A stretch of DNA of 64,000 nucleotides from contig BCIA01000001.1 of NCBI GenBank assembly GCA_001599815.1, forward strand, positions 5,786,978 through 5,850,977. The letters run 5' to 3'. Source of the DNA: Furcasterigmium furcatum. Its lineage: Eukaryota; Ascomycota; Sordariomycetes; Glomerellales; Plectosphaerellaceae. Shown one piece after another: positions 1 through 11,587 of the stretch. Position numbers and translations under genes: made by a program. The stretch's first letter is position 1. Every line of letters starts with the position of its first letter. Below the pieces are notes generated by a model. The model saw only the letters and a list, made by a program, of their open reading frames with translations, did not search any database and was not told where the DNA came from.

Positions 1-1067
1 GCGGCGCGGGACGACCATGGCGCTGCCGTGGACGTGCTTGCCGCCGCCGTCGGTGAAGCGGCTGTAGCGGAAGGGGAACGCGCGGTCCATCTCGTCGTGC
101 TCGAGGCGGCGGAACGTGCCGAGGGCGAGGGCCATTTTCATGCCGATGTGGACGGGGGCGTCGGCGGGTTCGAGGGCGCGGAGGTGCAGGACGAGGGTGG
201 CGTCCGAGACGGCGAGGTGGAAGGAGAGATGGGGTTGGAGGGGCGGGGTGAAGTGGACGGGGGGCGCGGAGTCGGTCTGCCAGGACAGGTCGGGGGATGC
301 GTCGGTGAGGGTGTGGCCCTTGAGGAGGGCCGTCGAAGCGGAGAGGGTCGAGGAGAGGGCGCGGAGATGGTCGGATATCGCATGGGGGTTGGGGGCGCTG
401 TCGGTAGAGAGGCTGAGAGAGAGGAGGTCGAGCGACTCGGAGAGATACGAGTTGAGGGACTCGAGGGCGGGGAGATGGATTGGGTGGTTCGGGTCGAGTG
501 TTATGGTCTGGGCGGGGAGGGTCTTGAGCTGGAGATGGATGGTCTGGTGATCGCTGTCAGTTGGAAGGTCACATCGGCGGGCCCATGTCCTCGACTTACG
601 CCCTTAACGATCCGTGTTCCCACGCGCGTGATGTGCCCCTTGACCTTCTCGGCCCTCGGCGTCGTCAAGACCAGCGTGCTGCCCGGGTCGATGGGCGCAA
701 GGAGGGCGTAGCAGTCCTGGAGACCATGCTTCAGGTCCTTCATAAACTCGCGGGTTTCCTCGAGGATCCATTCTAGTTCTCGTGCCTGAGATGTCGCAGC
801 ACGATCGATCAGCACAAGGGACCCGATGGAGGTTGTGGAGAGACGGCGGGAGCCGCCATTGAGGGCTCGCAAGTAGTAGGTGCTCTGGACGGGAGGCATG
901 TCTTCGTGCGCTCGCAGGCGTGTGTGTTCGCACTACCGATGCGGTTCCTTGCGACACAACGGGGGGCAGAGGAGCGGGAGCCGAGACTGAGGTTCACATA
1001 CCAGGGACTCCTCCTTTTTGATCTTGAGCTCCGCGGGAGCAATAGGTGGCCAGATGTCGATGGACAT
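1..1067 (-). CDS. RAV2: Rogdi/Rav2-like RAVE complex subunit (3' end beyond window)
   Basis: Member of the Rogdi leucine-zipper family; in yeast Rav2 is a subunit of the RAVE complex that assembles the vacuolar V-ATPase. Exons read on the minus strand are 1067-1002, 785-600 and 543-<1, with introns of 216 and 56 nt. Exon 1 starts MSIDIWPP and ends at a GTATGT donor; the next exon continues ARELEWILEETREF, then DCYALLAPIDPGSTLVL and KGHITRVGTRIVKG, which I recognise as conserved in this family. Exon 3 continues TIHLQLKTLP and a leucine-rich stretch (LNSYLSESLDLLSLSLS). A 132-codon ORF starting at 899 is an artefact of reading through intron 1. The C-terminus is outside the window. The start lies 521 bp from the divergent POP7. 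Confidence 0.85.
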
Positions 1068-1588
1068 GATGCCTATGTGAGACTGGAGGGGCTATTGGAG
1101 GTAGAGGTCCTGTATTGTGCGCAGGCAGCCATGCTTGACGGCGTCCGGGCCAGTCGCAGAGGAAGATTGTCGCCGTTGCGACGGGTTTGGATGTGGAAAG
1201 AGGTTGGTGGAGGCTAAGCTCCCAAGGCAGCGCATCGTCATCCCGGCTTTCAGCGGGGGATTAGCGGACCCACCCGCTGTGCAGTTCTTGGCTGCAGGCT
1301 GCGTTGTGACCCGACTGCAGTGGCCAGGTACGTACCTGCCTCGCTCGAGAGCTCATACTGAGATGGGACTTCATGAAAAAGATGTGTGGAGCCGCGCGAC
1401 AGACTCATTCTCATTCTCATACAACTAGAACCCAAATCATATGGCGTCTCTCCCCAGTCTTCCTCGAATCATCACTCTATAGGCAGTCACCTCTGGGCTC
1501 TCCACAGAGGTAGGGAACAAGCAGTCCTTGCCCCTGGTCCTCCAGGTCACACTCAGACTCACCTCCAACGAAAATTCCGCTGCCTACA
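1068..1588. promoter_or_regulatory. Divergent intergenic region between RAV2-like and POP7
   Basis: 521 bp separate the two start codons, so both promoters must lie here. I see no clear TATA box or other recognisable site. It includes short CATTCTCATTCTCAT-type repeats near 1406-1420. Confidence 0.5.
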
Positions 1589-2165
1589 ATGGCGCCCCTC
1601 GCTGGCACGTCGAAAACCCGGCCCCCGGGCCAGAACAAGTTGCCACGTCTCGACCGAGGTATTTCGCTGCTGACCTTCCTCCCTGCCGGTTTCCGGTCTG
1701 ACAAAAACGCCAGGCTCCAAGGTTCAAAAACGGCCACTGCCCCGCCGCCAGCAGCCGGCGTCGTCAAATTCGCACATCGTCTACGTGTCCAGTCGCGCGC
1801 CGTTCATGGCGGCCGTGAAGCGTGTCAGGAAGCAGCTGGACAGGTCACTCCAGGGACGCGCTCCGCCGACGAAAGGGAAGACTCTTGCCCAACGCGTGGC
1901 CCTGCTCAGCAAGGAGGACGGGACGAAGGGCAGCGGGAGCCATTGTGAGGTGCTGGTGCTGGGCACAGGCAAGGCCATCGAGAAGATGTTGAGCGTGGCG
2001 AGCTGGTTCATGGCGCAAGGTGACTGCGAGGTTGATGTGCGGACGAAGACGGTTGGGACGGTGGACGACATTGTGGCCGAGGGCGATGGCGAGGGCGATG
2101 GGTTCGAGGACGAAAGCAGGGTCCGGAGGGTGAGTTGTCTGGAGGTTGCCGTGCGGCTCAAATGA
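1589..2165 (+). CDS. POP7: RNase P/MRP subunit Pop7 (Rpp20-like, Alba fold)
   Basis: Small RNA-binding subunit of RNase P and RNase MRP, which process tRNA 5' ends and pre-rRNA; it acts in the nucleus/nucleolus as a partner of Pop6. Exons 1589-1658 and 1714-2165 encode 173 residues; the 55-nt intron has GTATTT, a GTCTGAC branch-like site and CCAG. The junction restores NKLPRLDR-G-SKVQKRPLPRR, the usual fungal Pop7 N-terminus. It is followed by SNSHIVYVSSRAPFMAAVKR, the strand-helix start of the Alba-like domain, and by LVLGTGKAIEKMLSVASWF. A shorter GTG-initiated frame from 1785 would lose the conserved N-terminus. It converges with the SH3 gene, leaving 214 bp between stop codons. Confidence 0.85.
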
Positions 2166-2379
2166 GAGGCTGCCGGTCAAGATTGGTGGGTGCTATGGCT
2201 GGTTGGCGTGTACAAAAACATTATGATACCCATTTAAGTCCCGCGACAGGCTTCGGAAGAAGCAAATACAGTCGGATAAGATCTCTATCTATCTTGTCTA
2301 ACGCTATGCACTATGAGATGAGCCGCACCAGTTCCTCTAACTTTCCGTTCGTGACATGTAGATCGTGACCGCCCGCGCC

Positions 2380-5219
2380 TTATGAATATGAAGATTCCGT
2401 GCTGATGCTCTTCCGCCGCAGGCCGAACAAACTCCCCTTGGATGTTGTCGGCCTCTTCATCTCATGGATGTCCTTGATGGACCTGTGGTCCATGTGCGAC
2501 GCCGGGAAGACGCCGAACTTGCCCTTGCTGTTCATCCCCGTCCAGCACCAGTGGTCCTGGTAGATCCAGCCGACGTTCTTGATCATGTCTCCCTTGTCAA
2601 ACGACAGCCACCCCGCCCTGCCCGAGTCCTTGGGGTTCCACTTCCACTTAGCCGTCACCGAGATGGCGCTCGAGCTCTGTAGCGAGATCTCGCTCTGCTT
2701 CGGCCCCTCGATCTCGACGATCCTGGCCGGGAACGAGCTCTTGACCCCGTCGTGCCACCCAATGCACCACTTGCCGCCCCATTTATCGGGAAACTCGACG
2801 CCGACGATGCGAGCCCCCGACAAAAATCTCAGTACATCCTCGTTGCCGTCCGGATCGACAAGCGTCTTCTCTCCGGTTTTCCTAACATGGTTCTTGAGGG
2901 CTGTCGCCGACGGTAGCGTACTGAACGCCCTCTCCGGCACGGGGCTTGTCGCCGGAGGTTCGGGAAAATGCAGATCGTAGTCCTCCTCCAGCTGGCTGCC
3001 TTCCGGTACCCTGCCGTACAGCACTGTCAACCCAGGCACTTCGGGAAGAGGCTGAGGGTGTCTCGACAGATGCTTCATCAGTGAATCCAGGGTCTGGAAC
3101 ACGGTCGCGTCACCCTCGCGAACCGTATGCCCTGTCTGTGTGCAGAACAGGCACGCGTATCGGATCTCGGAGACGTTCTTGGTGGTCATATGAGATTTGA
3201 AGACGAAGCGGATGCGATAGAGGACGCCGGATTTCATAAAGTTGGCACGGGCTACACCGACGATGTTAGCTCGACAAGACCATTCTGACATTTGGATACG
3301 GAGACGCACCATCCTTGCCGAGGTCCAATTTCACCTCGCTGTAGATGTTGTAGTACTCGCAGCTCGTGCATCTGCCGACCACGACACTCTCCCCCTGAAT
3401 GCTCGTCAGCTGAAGTTCCGATCAGTTTAACCCAGACAGACTTACGTATGCAGAAGCCTGCTTCAACCCCTGCGCATGCTCGCTTTTTCTGAAAGCCTCG
3501 GCGCCGTCGCAGAAGCCCTTCAGCTGGTGGAATGTGCTCTTGGGGCCGATCATGCACTCGGCCTCCCTCGGCGTTGTCGAGGATGTTCGGACCTGGGTTC
3601 CGCTGGCCTCCGACATGGTCACCTCCTCTGCAAGCATGAGGCCATCGTCATGCTCGCCCACCGGCGCCAACGTCGCCACACCATACTCCTTGTCCAAGCC
3701 GAAAGCTGCCAGCGAGGAGGTCCTCGTTTCGCTACCAGGAAGCATGATGAGCCCAGAAGCGGCTGTGGATGCCGTGTTTGTGTCGGAAAACAGGGACGTG
3801 CGGTGCGTCGTTGCTGGGCTGGTGGGATCCGCCAGGAACATGGTGCCGGCACCCACGCCATTATGCGTATACGGCTGGTACTCGTGGTGCTGCTGTTGGA
3901 GCTGGTGCTGGAGCTGGTGTTGATGGGCCGGGTTGACCATGGGCCGGTTGGCCGCCGTCCGACCTTGTGCGACGAAGGGCTCAATGGTCACGCGAGAGGC
4001 AGTTCCAAGCACAGCTGAATCTTCTGGTATCGAGTCGCCTCTTTGCCGCGGACGGTGAAATCGTTGCTGTTGTTGTGCCCCGCCGTTCTGTTCGCTCACC
4101 CACGCTGTTGTTCGCGGCAGGCCATTTATCGGGGACGTGGTGGCTTGAGGAGAAGAAGGCGTTTCCGGCTCGCCAACGATGCGTACGCGGTCGACCTCGT
4201 CACCGAGAACGGACGGACTGGAGGGCCGACGCTCAGGGCTCACACCTAGGCCATTACGATCAACGTGTGGTGATAAGAGCTGCGTCTCGACAGAGGGCTG
4301 ACGGTGTAATACGGGACGGACAGAGAGGGGCTCCGGCTGTTGCTGTCTGGGGGGCGCAACGCCAGCGGACCACGTCTCGACTCGCCTTGGTTGGGCGAGC
4401 TGGCCGTCGGCCGAGTAGACCGAAGATGCGCGAGAACTCGTGGCACGCTGCAGGCCCGACATGCGGTTATTGCGACTTCCCGTGGAACTCCTAGCTCCCG
4501 CGAGGCCGAGGCTGGCGAGCTGGTCGCTGGGTACTTGGGGCGGTTGGGGGAACTGAGACAGGCTTGGGGGTGCGCTGCTATCTGCGGGCGAGTCAGGCGC
4601 AGCACCTCGTGTGCTTGGTCGGGATGCTCTTGAGGACTGTGTTCCGCTGCGCATCGGCGGCAGAGGAGGGAGGGGAGGAAAGGCGTGGGTAGGGGGAAGA
4701 GCGGTGACGGTGGGAGTCGAGGGGCCGATCTTGAGGCGCTTGATGATGTCTAGGGTGTCGAGGGCGAAGGACTTGGCGGCCGCCTGCAGCTCCGTGAATC
4801 TTTCTGGCGCGAAGGAGGAGACCTCGATGTAATCCTCAAAGTCATAGAGAAGGTCCTCGAGAATGCGCCGCTTCTCTGCGATCTCGTCTGCGCCGGTCAG
4901 CCTGCTGTCGCCGGGACGTGGCGGGAAGCTCTCGGAACGCCAAGAAGAGGGATAAGCAGTGGAGGGGGTAGTTACCATTTTCCCTGATAGAATCCTTGAA
5001 GACGTCGCCATACCTGTCGACATGGGAGTCCCATAGCGGCTGTATCCTCTTGAGGGCGCGCTCGCCCTCTTTCACGACGGCTTGCGCCGCCTTTGACATG
5101 TGGGCGGCGACATCGGGGTCATCCTGAGCGGCATCGGCGGCGTTTGCGAGGGCCTCGTTGCCCCTCTCGACGACTTCCTTGAAGGGATTGATGACAAGCT
5201 CCTCGACGTCGATGGCCAT
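2380..5219 (-). CDS. Large SH3-domain protein with Cys/His cluster
   Basis: Predicted 880 residues in four exons: 5219-4976, 4887-3446, 3394-3310 and 3251-2380. The start has a good context (CACCATGG). Residues about 1-140 are helical and charged (MAIDVEELVINPFKEVVERG, later RRILEDLLYDFEDYIEV). A long low-complexity Ser/Pro/Gln-rich middle follows. Then comes a paired-cysteine region (CTSCEYYN, CLFCTQTGHTV, later LMKHLSRHP) and a C-terminal SH3-like domain ending in DHWCWTGMNSKGKFGVFPAS. For intron 2 I chose the acceptor at 3395 (51 nt, with CTGAC just upstream) over one 15 nt earlier that would make a 36-nt intron. I recognise a fungal SH3 protein but no named orthologue; a signalling or cytoskeletal adaptor role is inference. 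Confidence 0.75.
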
Positions 5220-6141
5220 GGTGAACCCCGGCGCTGATCTCGCGAAGCTGGAGTCGGAATCGAGGCTCGTGCGCACGATCGTCCGTGGACGAGATTGAAG
5301 GTGCAGGCCTAGCTGGATTAGGTCCTCCTTTAGAGCACCGGGATGGACCTCGTGGGATTCGCGTGGGATGATGGATGAGAGCTCGTCAGCCCGGCCTGTC
5401 GAACGGTGCGGAACAGAAGCTTGTGATCGGCGACGGAGCTCAGCCGAGATCGAGGCAGAATCGACGAGAGGGAGCGTGAACGTGACACGACATGTTTAAG
5501 AGAAGGGACGGCACGGAATCAGTGACAGGCAGGCAGGGCAATCAATGCATTCCCAAGCTGGGCGAGAGGCGTCCGGTGCTGTACCCGAGAAGAAGTGCCT
5601 CCGCCGAGCAGTTGATGGAGGGGCGGCTGGACGGAGGTTGAGCTAGCATCGCCACACCGAATGCCTTCCGCAAATGTCGTCCATCGGTTTGAGCACGTGG
5701 GCGGCAACGTGGAGCCAGCATCGTGGGCCAGATCGCACCTTCCATGGGAGAACCAGGAGGGGTCTCGCGACTAGCTGCTGTAGACTGCTGTAGGGGCTGC
5801 GGTAGGACGCCCTGTCAGGCATGGGAAACGCCCTAGGCACGCAGCCTAGTCGTCCAGGGCTAGGCGAACGTTGGGTCTAGGGAACCGGGAATAGGGGTCA
5901 CCCGCGCGCCAGGGGGCGCCGTTGGAGCAGTTTATCACGTGTTCCAAGGCCAGGATACGATGATGCGCTCCCTCAGCTCCCCCACCGTCCCACGAAATTG
6001 GCACGAGGGCCAAGCAATCGTCGCACGCAGCCCGTAGGTACATCCATGCAGACAGGGGCTTCCCACCGGAATGACTAAAATTTGAGTTCGTCGAGCCCCA
6101 GACACTCACTACTCCTCTTCTCTCTCACACTCATCCTACAA
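5220..6141. other. Intergenic: SH3-gene promoter and GH2 3' flank
   Basis: 922 bp between two minus-strand genes. It holds the leader/promoter of the SH3 gene and the 3' flank of the GH2 gene. The open frames here are short and show no recognisable protein. Confidence 0.5.
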
Positions 6142-8590
6142 TCACCCACCGAGGCCTCTCCAGTGAACCCAGAAACCCGTGCTCAACACCACACACCAAA
6201 CAAGGCAATTCGACCCGGCTGGCAGCAGGGTTCTCGGGGCCGCCGAACCATCGTCCTCGCTGCTCTCGGTGCCCTCATCTACTGTGGTGTTTCCCGCCCC
6301 TCCCCTGGATGCTGCAGCCACATACAACCCCTGAATATCATCCCGCCATTGAGATGCATTCGCACGCAGCACGCGCCGATCATATGTCATCAGTCCGTTG
6401 ACCTCTCCCTCGACGTCCGTCGTCTGCGTCCAGACACCGCCGCTACAGGCGAAGAGCTCGACTTGCTCCCGCAGCTCGCGGAGGAGCACCCCTGTGCGGT
6501 GGTTGTAAGCCTCGAGGTTTGTCGCCATTTCGTACGTCTGGTTGATGCCGTCGAGCGACTCGCGTTCGTTCCACAGGCTGGTCCGTCCTTGTCAGCGAAC
6601 TGAGCTCCGCGTCCTGCCACTCCGCCCGCGTGCTTACTTTTCGATGGACACGTTGTGCCCGATGCCGCCAAATTCACCCTGCAGAGCAATCCGGCTCGGG
6701 TCGTAAGGGGTGTTCAACAAGGACGAGAACGGAGTGCCGCACTGAGCGCCTAGAGGACCATGTTAGTCGATGTGCTCTGGTCCGAGCTTTCGGCCGGGTT
6801 CCCTGGCAACTGGCACCCATCCATCCACCTACTGGCATAGTGATGATTGTCCTGCCGCGCGATGACCGTGTCAGTGTTTTTTCTTTCGATCCAAGACTCA
6901 CAATCAGCTAGGTATACTCACGTGGAAGTCACCGAATCCGGAATCGAACCAGCCGCTGACAGAATCGACAAGCCGCGATGGGTCAAGCTCGCGGACACGT
7001 TCGGTGAGGGCCCCTTCAGCTCCTCGGATCTGACCCCAGCCCTCGTTGTAGATTACCTTGCGGGTGGCAGTCAGCAACAGACCCATCATATCGGATTGGT
7101 CCGACATACCCAGGTTACGATCGACGGATAGCTCTTGAACTGGTCCACCATGATCTCGAGCTCGCGGCGGAAGTTCTCGTGCTGCTCCTGCGTCGGCTCT
7201 CTCTGGTGGGCGAGGCTGACCATGTCTTGGATGACCAAGATGCCCATCTGGTCGCAAGCCTGGTAGAACAAGTCGGGTTCAATCTTGATCTGCGAGTCGA
7301 GAGTGTCAGATTGTGTCCGATTCACCAGTGAACCCTTCAGACCACCATCAAACGTCGCACTCACGTGTTTCCGAAGCATGTTGAAACCGAGATCCTTCAA
7401 CACCTCCAGATCGTACACCATGGCCTCTCGGTTTGGCGGCGTGAGGAGACCATCCGGCCAGTACCCCTGGTCCAGCGTGCCGAACTGAAAGACGAACTCC
7501 CCGTTCAGAAGCGGCCTTTTGACGCCGCCTACTTCGCCCACGGAGATGGTCCGAAAACCGGTGTAGCTGGAGACTTCATCGTCCCCGAGCCTCACTGTGA
7601 GATTGTACAACGTCGGCGAGTCGGGGGACCACAGCGAAGGCGAGTCGACTGTGAACTCGAACTGACTATCGGCCCAGGACGTGGCGGAGGCAATCTCCTC
7701 GCCGTCCTCGTCAGCCAAAGACACCCTCACCTCTGTACGCTGTTGCCCGGAGCTGTGAACGGTCATGGTCACTGCCACGTATCAGCCAGTGTTGTTAAAT
7801 CGCGACGCAACAACCAACCTTTGCCGCTCATGTCGGCTGCAATATCCAGCCTGGTAATGTGGTTTTCGGGGACGCTCTCCATCCACACCGGCTGCCAGAT
7901 CCCCGAGCACGGCCTGTACCAGATGTGTCCGCCGAATTTGCTCTGCTTCCCACTCGGGATCGAGTATGGCTCGAGGTCCGTCGGATCATGCACGAAGACG
8001 AGTCTGCTGGATTCAGCGGCGGTGTCCCCTGCGTGTGCGGGCTCGTTCACTTACAGCTCATTTTCGCCGTCCACGTCGACAATATCCGTGACATCGAAAC
8101 TGAAGCGATAGAAGCCACCAGTGTGGTTTCCCAAGTTCCGGCCGTTGACGAAGACGGTCGTCTCGTAGTCGACTGCTTCAAAGTTGAGGAGGACTGTTCG
8201 CTCCTCCCAGTGGGAGGGGACTCGGAACGAGGTCCTAAACCACATGTGCGTCACGTTCAGGTCCTGAATGCCGGAGATTCCGCTCTCGATGCAGCTCGGG
8301 ATCTTTATCTCGCGCTGGAGCGGGCCATCGGCAGGCGGGCTCGCCAGGTCGCCGTCGCCCTGTGCAGGCTCATACGTCCAGATCCCGTTGAGGCTGGCCC
8401 AGGGCTCGCGGACAAGCTGCGGCCGAGGATACTCGGGCCACGGGTTCGTGGAGAGATTGTATGTCCACGGGGTATCAAGGGGCGGCGTTTGGACCTGGTA
8501 CGGCATGGCCCTGTTAGTTTCGGACTGAGCCGTCACGGCGGCCAGGGTCGACCAGAGCGCCAGCAAGGACAAGGAGAGTCGATGCGCCAT
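6142..8590 (-). CDS. Secreted glycoside hydrolase family 2 protein
   Basis: Eight exons (8590-8055, 8006-7819, 7771-7365, 7289-7110, 7056-6922, 6851-6833, 6749-6638, 6577-6142) give 670 residues; exon 6 is only 19 nt. The N-terminus is a signal peptide ending about AAVTAQ. GH2 hallmarks are the jelly-roll start (WASLNGIWTYEP, FEAVDYETTVFVNG), the TIM-barrel entry (LGFNMLRKHIKIEPDLFY), the acid/base motif IYNEGWGQ (Glu about 442) and the nucleophile region LQGEFGGIGH (Glu about 514). The family includes beta-galactosidase, beta-glucuronidase and beta-mannosidase, and the substrate cannot be read here. The last ~55 residues are an acidic Ser/Thr spacer followed by a short hydrophobic stretch, unlike a plain GH2 end. 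Confidence 0.85.
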
Positions 8591-9637
8591 ATCTCAGGAA
8601 TTCGGTATGCTTTCCAAAGTGGCTCCAGGGATATTGATCGCGTTGTCAGGATAAAAATGATCACAGGAATCAAAGCTTCTCACGCCTTCAACACTGCCCT
8701 CCCCGGGTTGCTGTCACGCTGCCTCCACAGACCCATTTTCATCACCCCTCATGGTCCCCATTTCGGGGGACCTGCGCCAATGGCCCAGCACTTGGCAAAG
8801 ATGAGATCTTGGCGTGACGTGGTGCTGCTTGTTCAGTGCCGGCGTCCGATCACCAAGTAGTGTGGGCAAATAGTGCGGGCAAGCGAGAGCCGCGTGCGAG
8901 TCAGGCAATCAGATACATGTCGACCGCGGATGCCTCTAGATCTGGGAGACGATGTGAAGGTTTCGGTTGGTCCCGGACGTGGCGCATGGGTAGATCCGTG
9001 AATGGGCGGGTCATCCCGTCTGCTGCACAGGCAAACGCACGCAGTTGACAACGACATCATTCCTGATGCTCGATGACATCATAAGTAGTTGCTGAAGTGA
9101 GCGAGCATTTGCGATGAAGAACATGTTGAACTCATGCCATGTTTGCCCCAAGGAGGCACGTGCCAACATGCCTGAGTGCCGGCCCAGCTCGCACGGACTC
9201 GAACTAGGCTGGCGCCACTGACTGATCGGATTGGTCGAATCGGCGAGGCAACATCTCAACTGCATCTGGTCCCCAAGGCTGAGCGTGGTCACCTTCGAGG
9301 TCCTGATCCTCGGGATGAGTATCAGGGGGGAAAGGACCGGGGACTGGCGCAGAAAAAGGTCGGGAGTATCATCAACCATACACACTCCGCTCCCAGACAC
9401 TCATCCAACCCTTCCTGACGGGGTTTAAAATGATCGGATTCAGTTGCATCGCACCTAGACTGATCAGCAGCAGTTCATCAGCTATCCGGTTTTGTCGGGC
9501 TGGCCGACCACCTCCCCTTTTCAACAGAATCAATCAATGCCATTGACCCTCCACTGCTACGGATGATTCCAAACTTCCATGAATAATGCCCCTCTTCTCT
9601 GCTCATATCACCTAGCCTTGTCATTCATCATCCGGCC
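8591..9637. other. Intergenic, no gene seen
   Basis: About 1 kb upstream of the GH2 gene. Only short unsupported frames occur; promoter elements must be here, but none is distinctive. Confidence 0.5.
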
Positions 9638-10112
9638 TCAGCATCGGCGAATGTCCGAGAACCCATCCATGTTGATATCATCCTCCCTGCTCCAGACGTA
9701 CCGAACCCAGCGGTTGTCGAACTGGGTAAAATGGCCGCAGAAGGATCCCGAGCCCGGGTCGTCGGCGGCGGCGATGTTGCGATGGTTGGCAACCTCCCAC
9801 TGCGAGAAGCTGGCATAGTTGCAGATGCCGAAAACGTTGCCGTTGCAGGCGGCGATGTAGCACTGGCCAGAAGCAATGTTCAGGCGGGCCTCTCCGAACA
9901 GCCTGTTGAAGGCTTCGTGGGTCCCTCCGAGAGCCTCGTGGCCTGCGCCGCCCCCGCTGGAGCACAGTCGGCTTTGGTGCCGGCGATCATCGCGGCCAGC
10001 ACGGGGACGAAGGTCTTGCTGAATATCTAGAGGAGAGGTCCCATTAGTCGCCCATCCGACTCTGGAGAGAACGCGGTACAACTCGAATATGGATGGTCGG
10101 TGTGCTTACCAT
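9638..10112 (-). pseudogene. Small secreted cysteine protein, frame broken or mis-spliced
   Basis: A start codon at 10112-10110 is followed directly by an 83-nt intron (GTAAGC...CTCTAG), so exon 2 begins at 10026. Read from that ATG, exon 2 opens with a strong signal-peptide-like stretch (hydrophobic, ending AAMIAGTKA). A few codons later the good coding frame is a different one. It runs to the stop at 9638 and contains QCYIAACNG, GICNYASFSQW, SFCGHFTQF and a terminal RRC. The two frames differ by 2 nt at a TGTG dinucleotide (about 9977-9980), consistent with a small tandem duplication. A weak 53-nt intron (GTGCTC...GAAG) could also join them. The family is not recognised; an effector-like or cell-wall role is inference only. 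Confidence 0.5.
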
Positions 10113-11587
10113 TTTCGTTCCTTCGCAACACTGTAGAGTGAGACGGGCGTGTAGTTGAACGAAGTGTCCTGAAGTGTAAAAAACACGTTTAATCGGAAGT
10201 AGCAACCTCGAGTACAAGCAGGCAGACGTCGAAAGGTTTATGTAGTAATTTCATGAGCAGTTTTGAGGGCAACTCCAAAGTCTCCGTACTCCTTGTTTCC
10301 GCGAGACGTCTCTGCATAGATAAAGACCAAAGTCCCGGATTGAGCAAGTAGATTCATTGCTTCGATGCACCACTGCTTGATCCTGGTAGTACAACACCAC
10401 CACAATCCGAAAGTACCTTCCACAGACGGTAATGACATCAGCGATCGGTCGTCCCTCAGGTCATTCGCGAGCTGCAACTGTAGAAGATCGTCGCTGTGAG
10501 TCCTTCAGTGACGACTGGTAGCTGCACTCGGACTCTTCAAGAAATTAAGTCTTGGAACTCCTGAACCAGAGCTATGAAGGAAACATGGACAGAATTATGG
10601 CAGAGCGCCACGGAGCCTGCCAGCTTCCGGGGGACTTCCCTGAACACTGAGCATTTCATATTCGAGCCCCTTCACGGCAGGCAATGGGGCTCTTGAATAT
10701 GGATACCTAGTCAGCACCCGCCTCTTCGACGTCGAATCGACCTCGGGCCGAACTACGTCGGCCTCCCGCAGACCATGGCCGACATATCTGCCGGAACTTC
10801 GTTCATCAGGTGCAACTGTGACCCTGGCCAGCCGTGGGATGTCCAGGAGATCTTCAGGAATCTCCCAGGATCCAGTAGCCGGTTGGCCGTGAAAGTTGCA
10901 TATTGCCTAAGGGAGCCGCACTATTTTTTCCCGAAGGCCCCGTTGCCCTCTAGACACGAGCTTGTGCTCCGCAGGAAGGGGCTCAAAAGCAAAACAGAAC
11001 GCAGCCGCCACTATAACCCAATAAACAACTCGCAAACCAGGCTCAATGACGACAGGGACTCCGACGTCAGGACCACAAAGTCGGCGTATTCAGAGAGATC
11101 GTGGCCCACGCAATCAGAGCAGGATCAGCATGACGAGTTGATGGCGACGGCGACACCATGGGTCGGATGATTCACAGGGGGCGAGGGGGCAATCGCGGCC
11201 AAGGGGGAAAAAGGAAGAGGGAGTGTGGGCGGGGTTGCAGTCATCTGTACCTGGGGTTGGACACTGATTGAGGTTTGCAAGCCGGAGAGTTTTGTGCACG
11301 AGTCCTGTGTTTCCGCGTTGACCTTCTCCAGCTCACGTTGCTGGTACGTACCTGCTTTAATGAATAAGGGCGCCGTCCCTCGGCATCACAGACAGTGCAG
11401 AGTAGTATCCAGCATGTAATAGTGAATAAAATCAGTCTATGCATACCCCTAGTCTATCCGTATGGTACAGGAGCGAGCCTGCGGGCCGAGAGAAATCAAA
11501 GACACCGTCCAGTGATGCGAGTGCAAAATAAGAAACCATGGGGCCGATTCCCCGCGTTCGTATCTTCTCCGAGCGGGTCGGGCGAGC
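10113..11587. other. Intergenic, no convincing gene
   Basis: About 1.5 kb. A 131-codon ATG frame at 10775-11170 (+) begins MADISAGTSFIRCNCDPG and stays open upstream without a start. It could be a decayed coding fragment, but I recognise no family and list it only as a possibility. Confidence 0.35.

Noticed and set aside
28..711. 227-codon plus-strand frame at the window start
   Set aside because: It is antisense to the conserved Rogdi/Rav2-like exons.
6940..6962. tRNA B-box-like GGTTCGATTCC on the minus strand
   Set aside because: It lies inside a GH2 exon encoding GWFDSGFGDF, and no A box or cloverleaf surrounds it.
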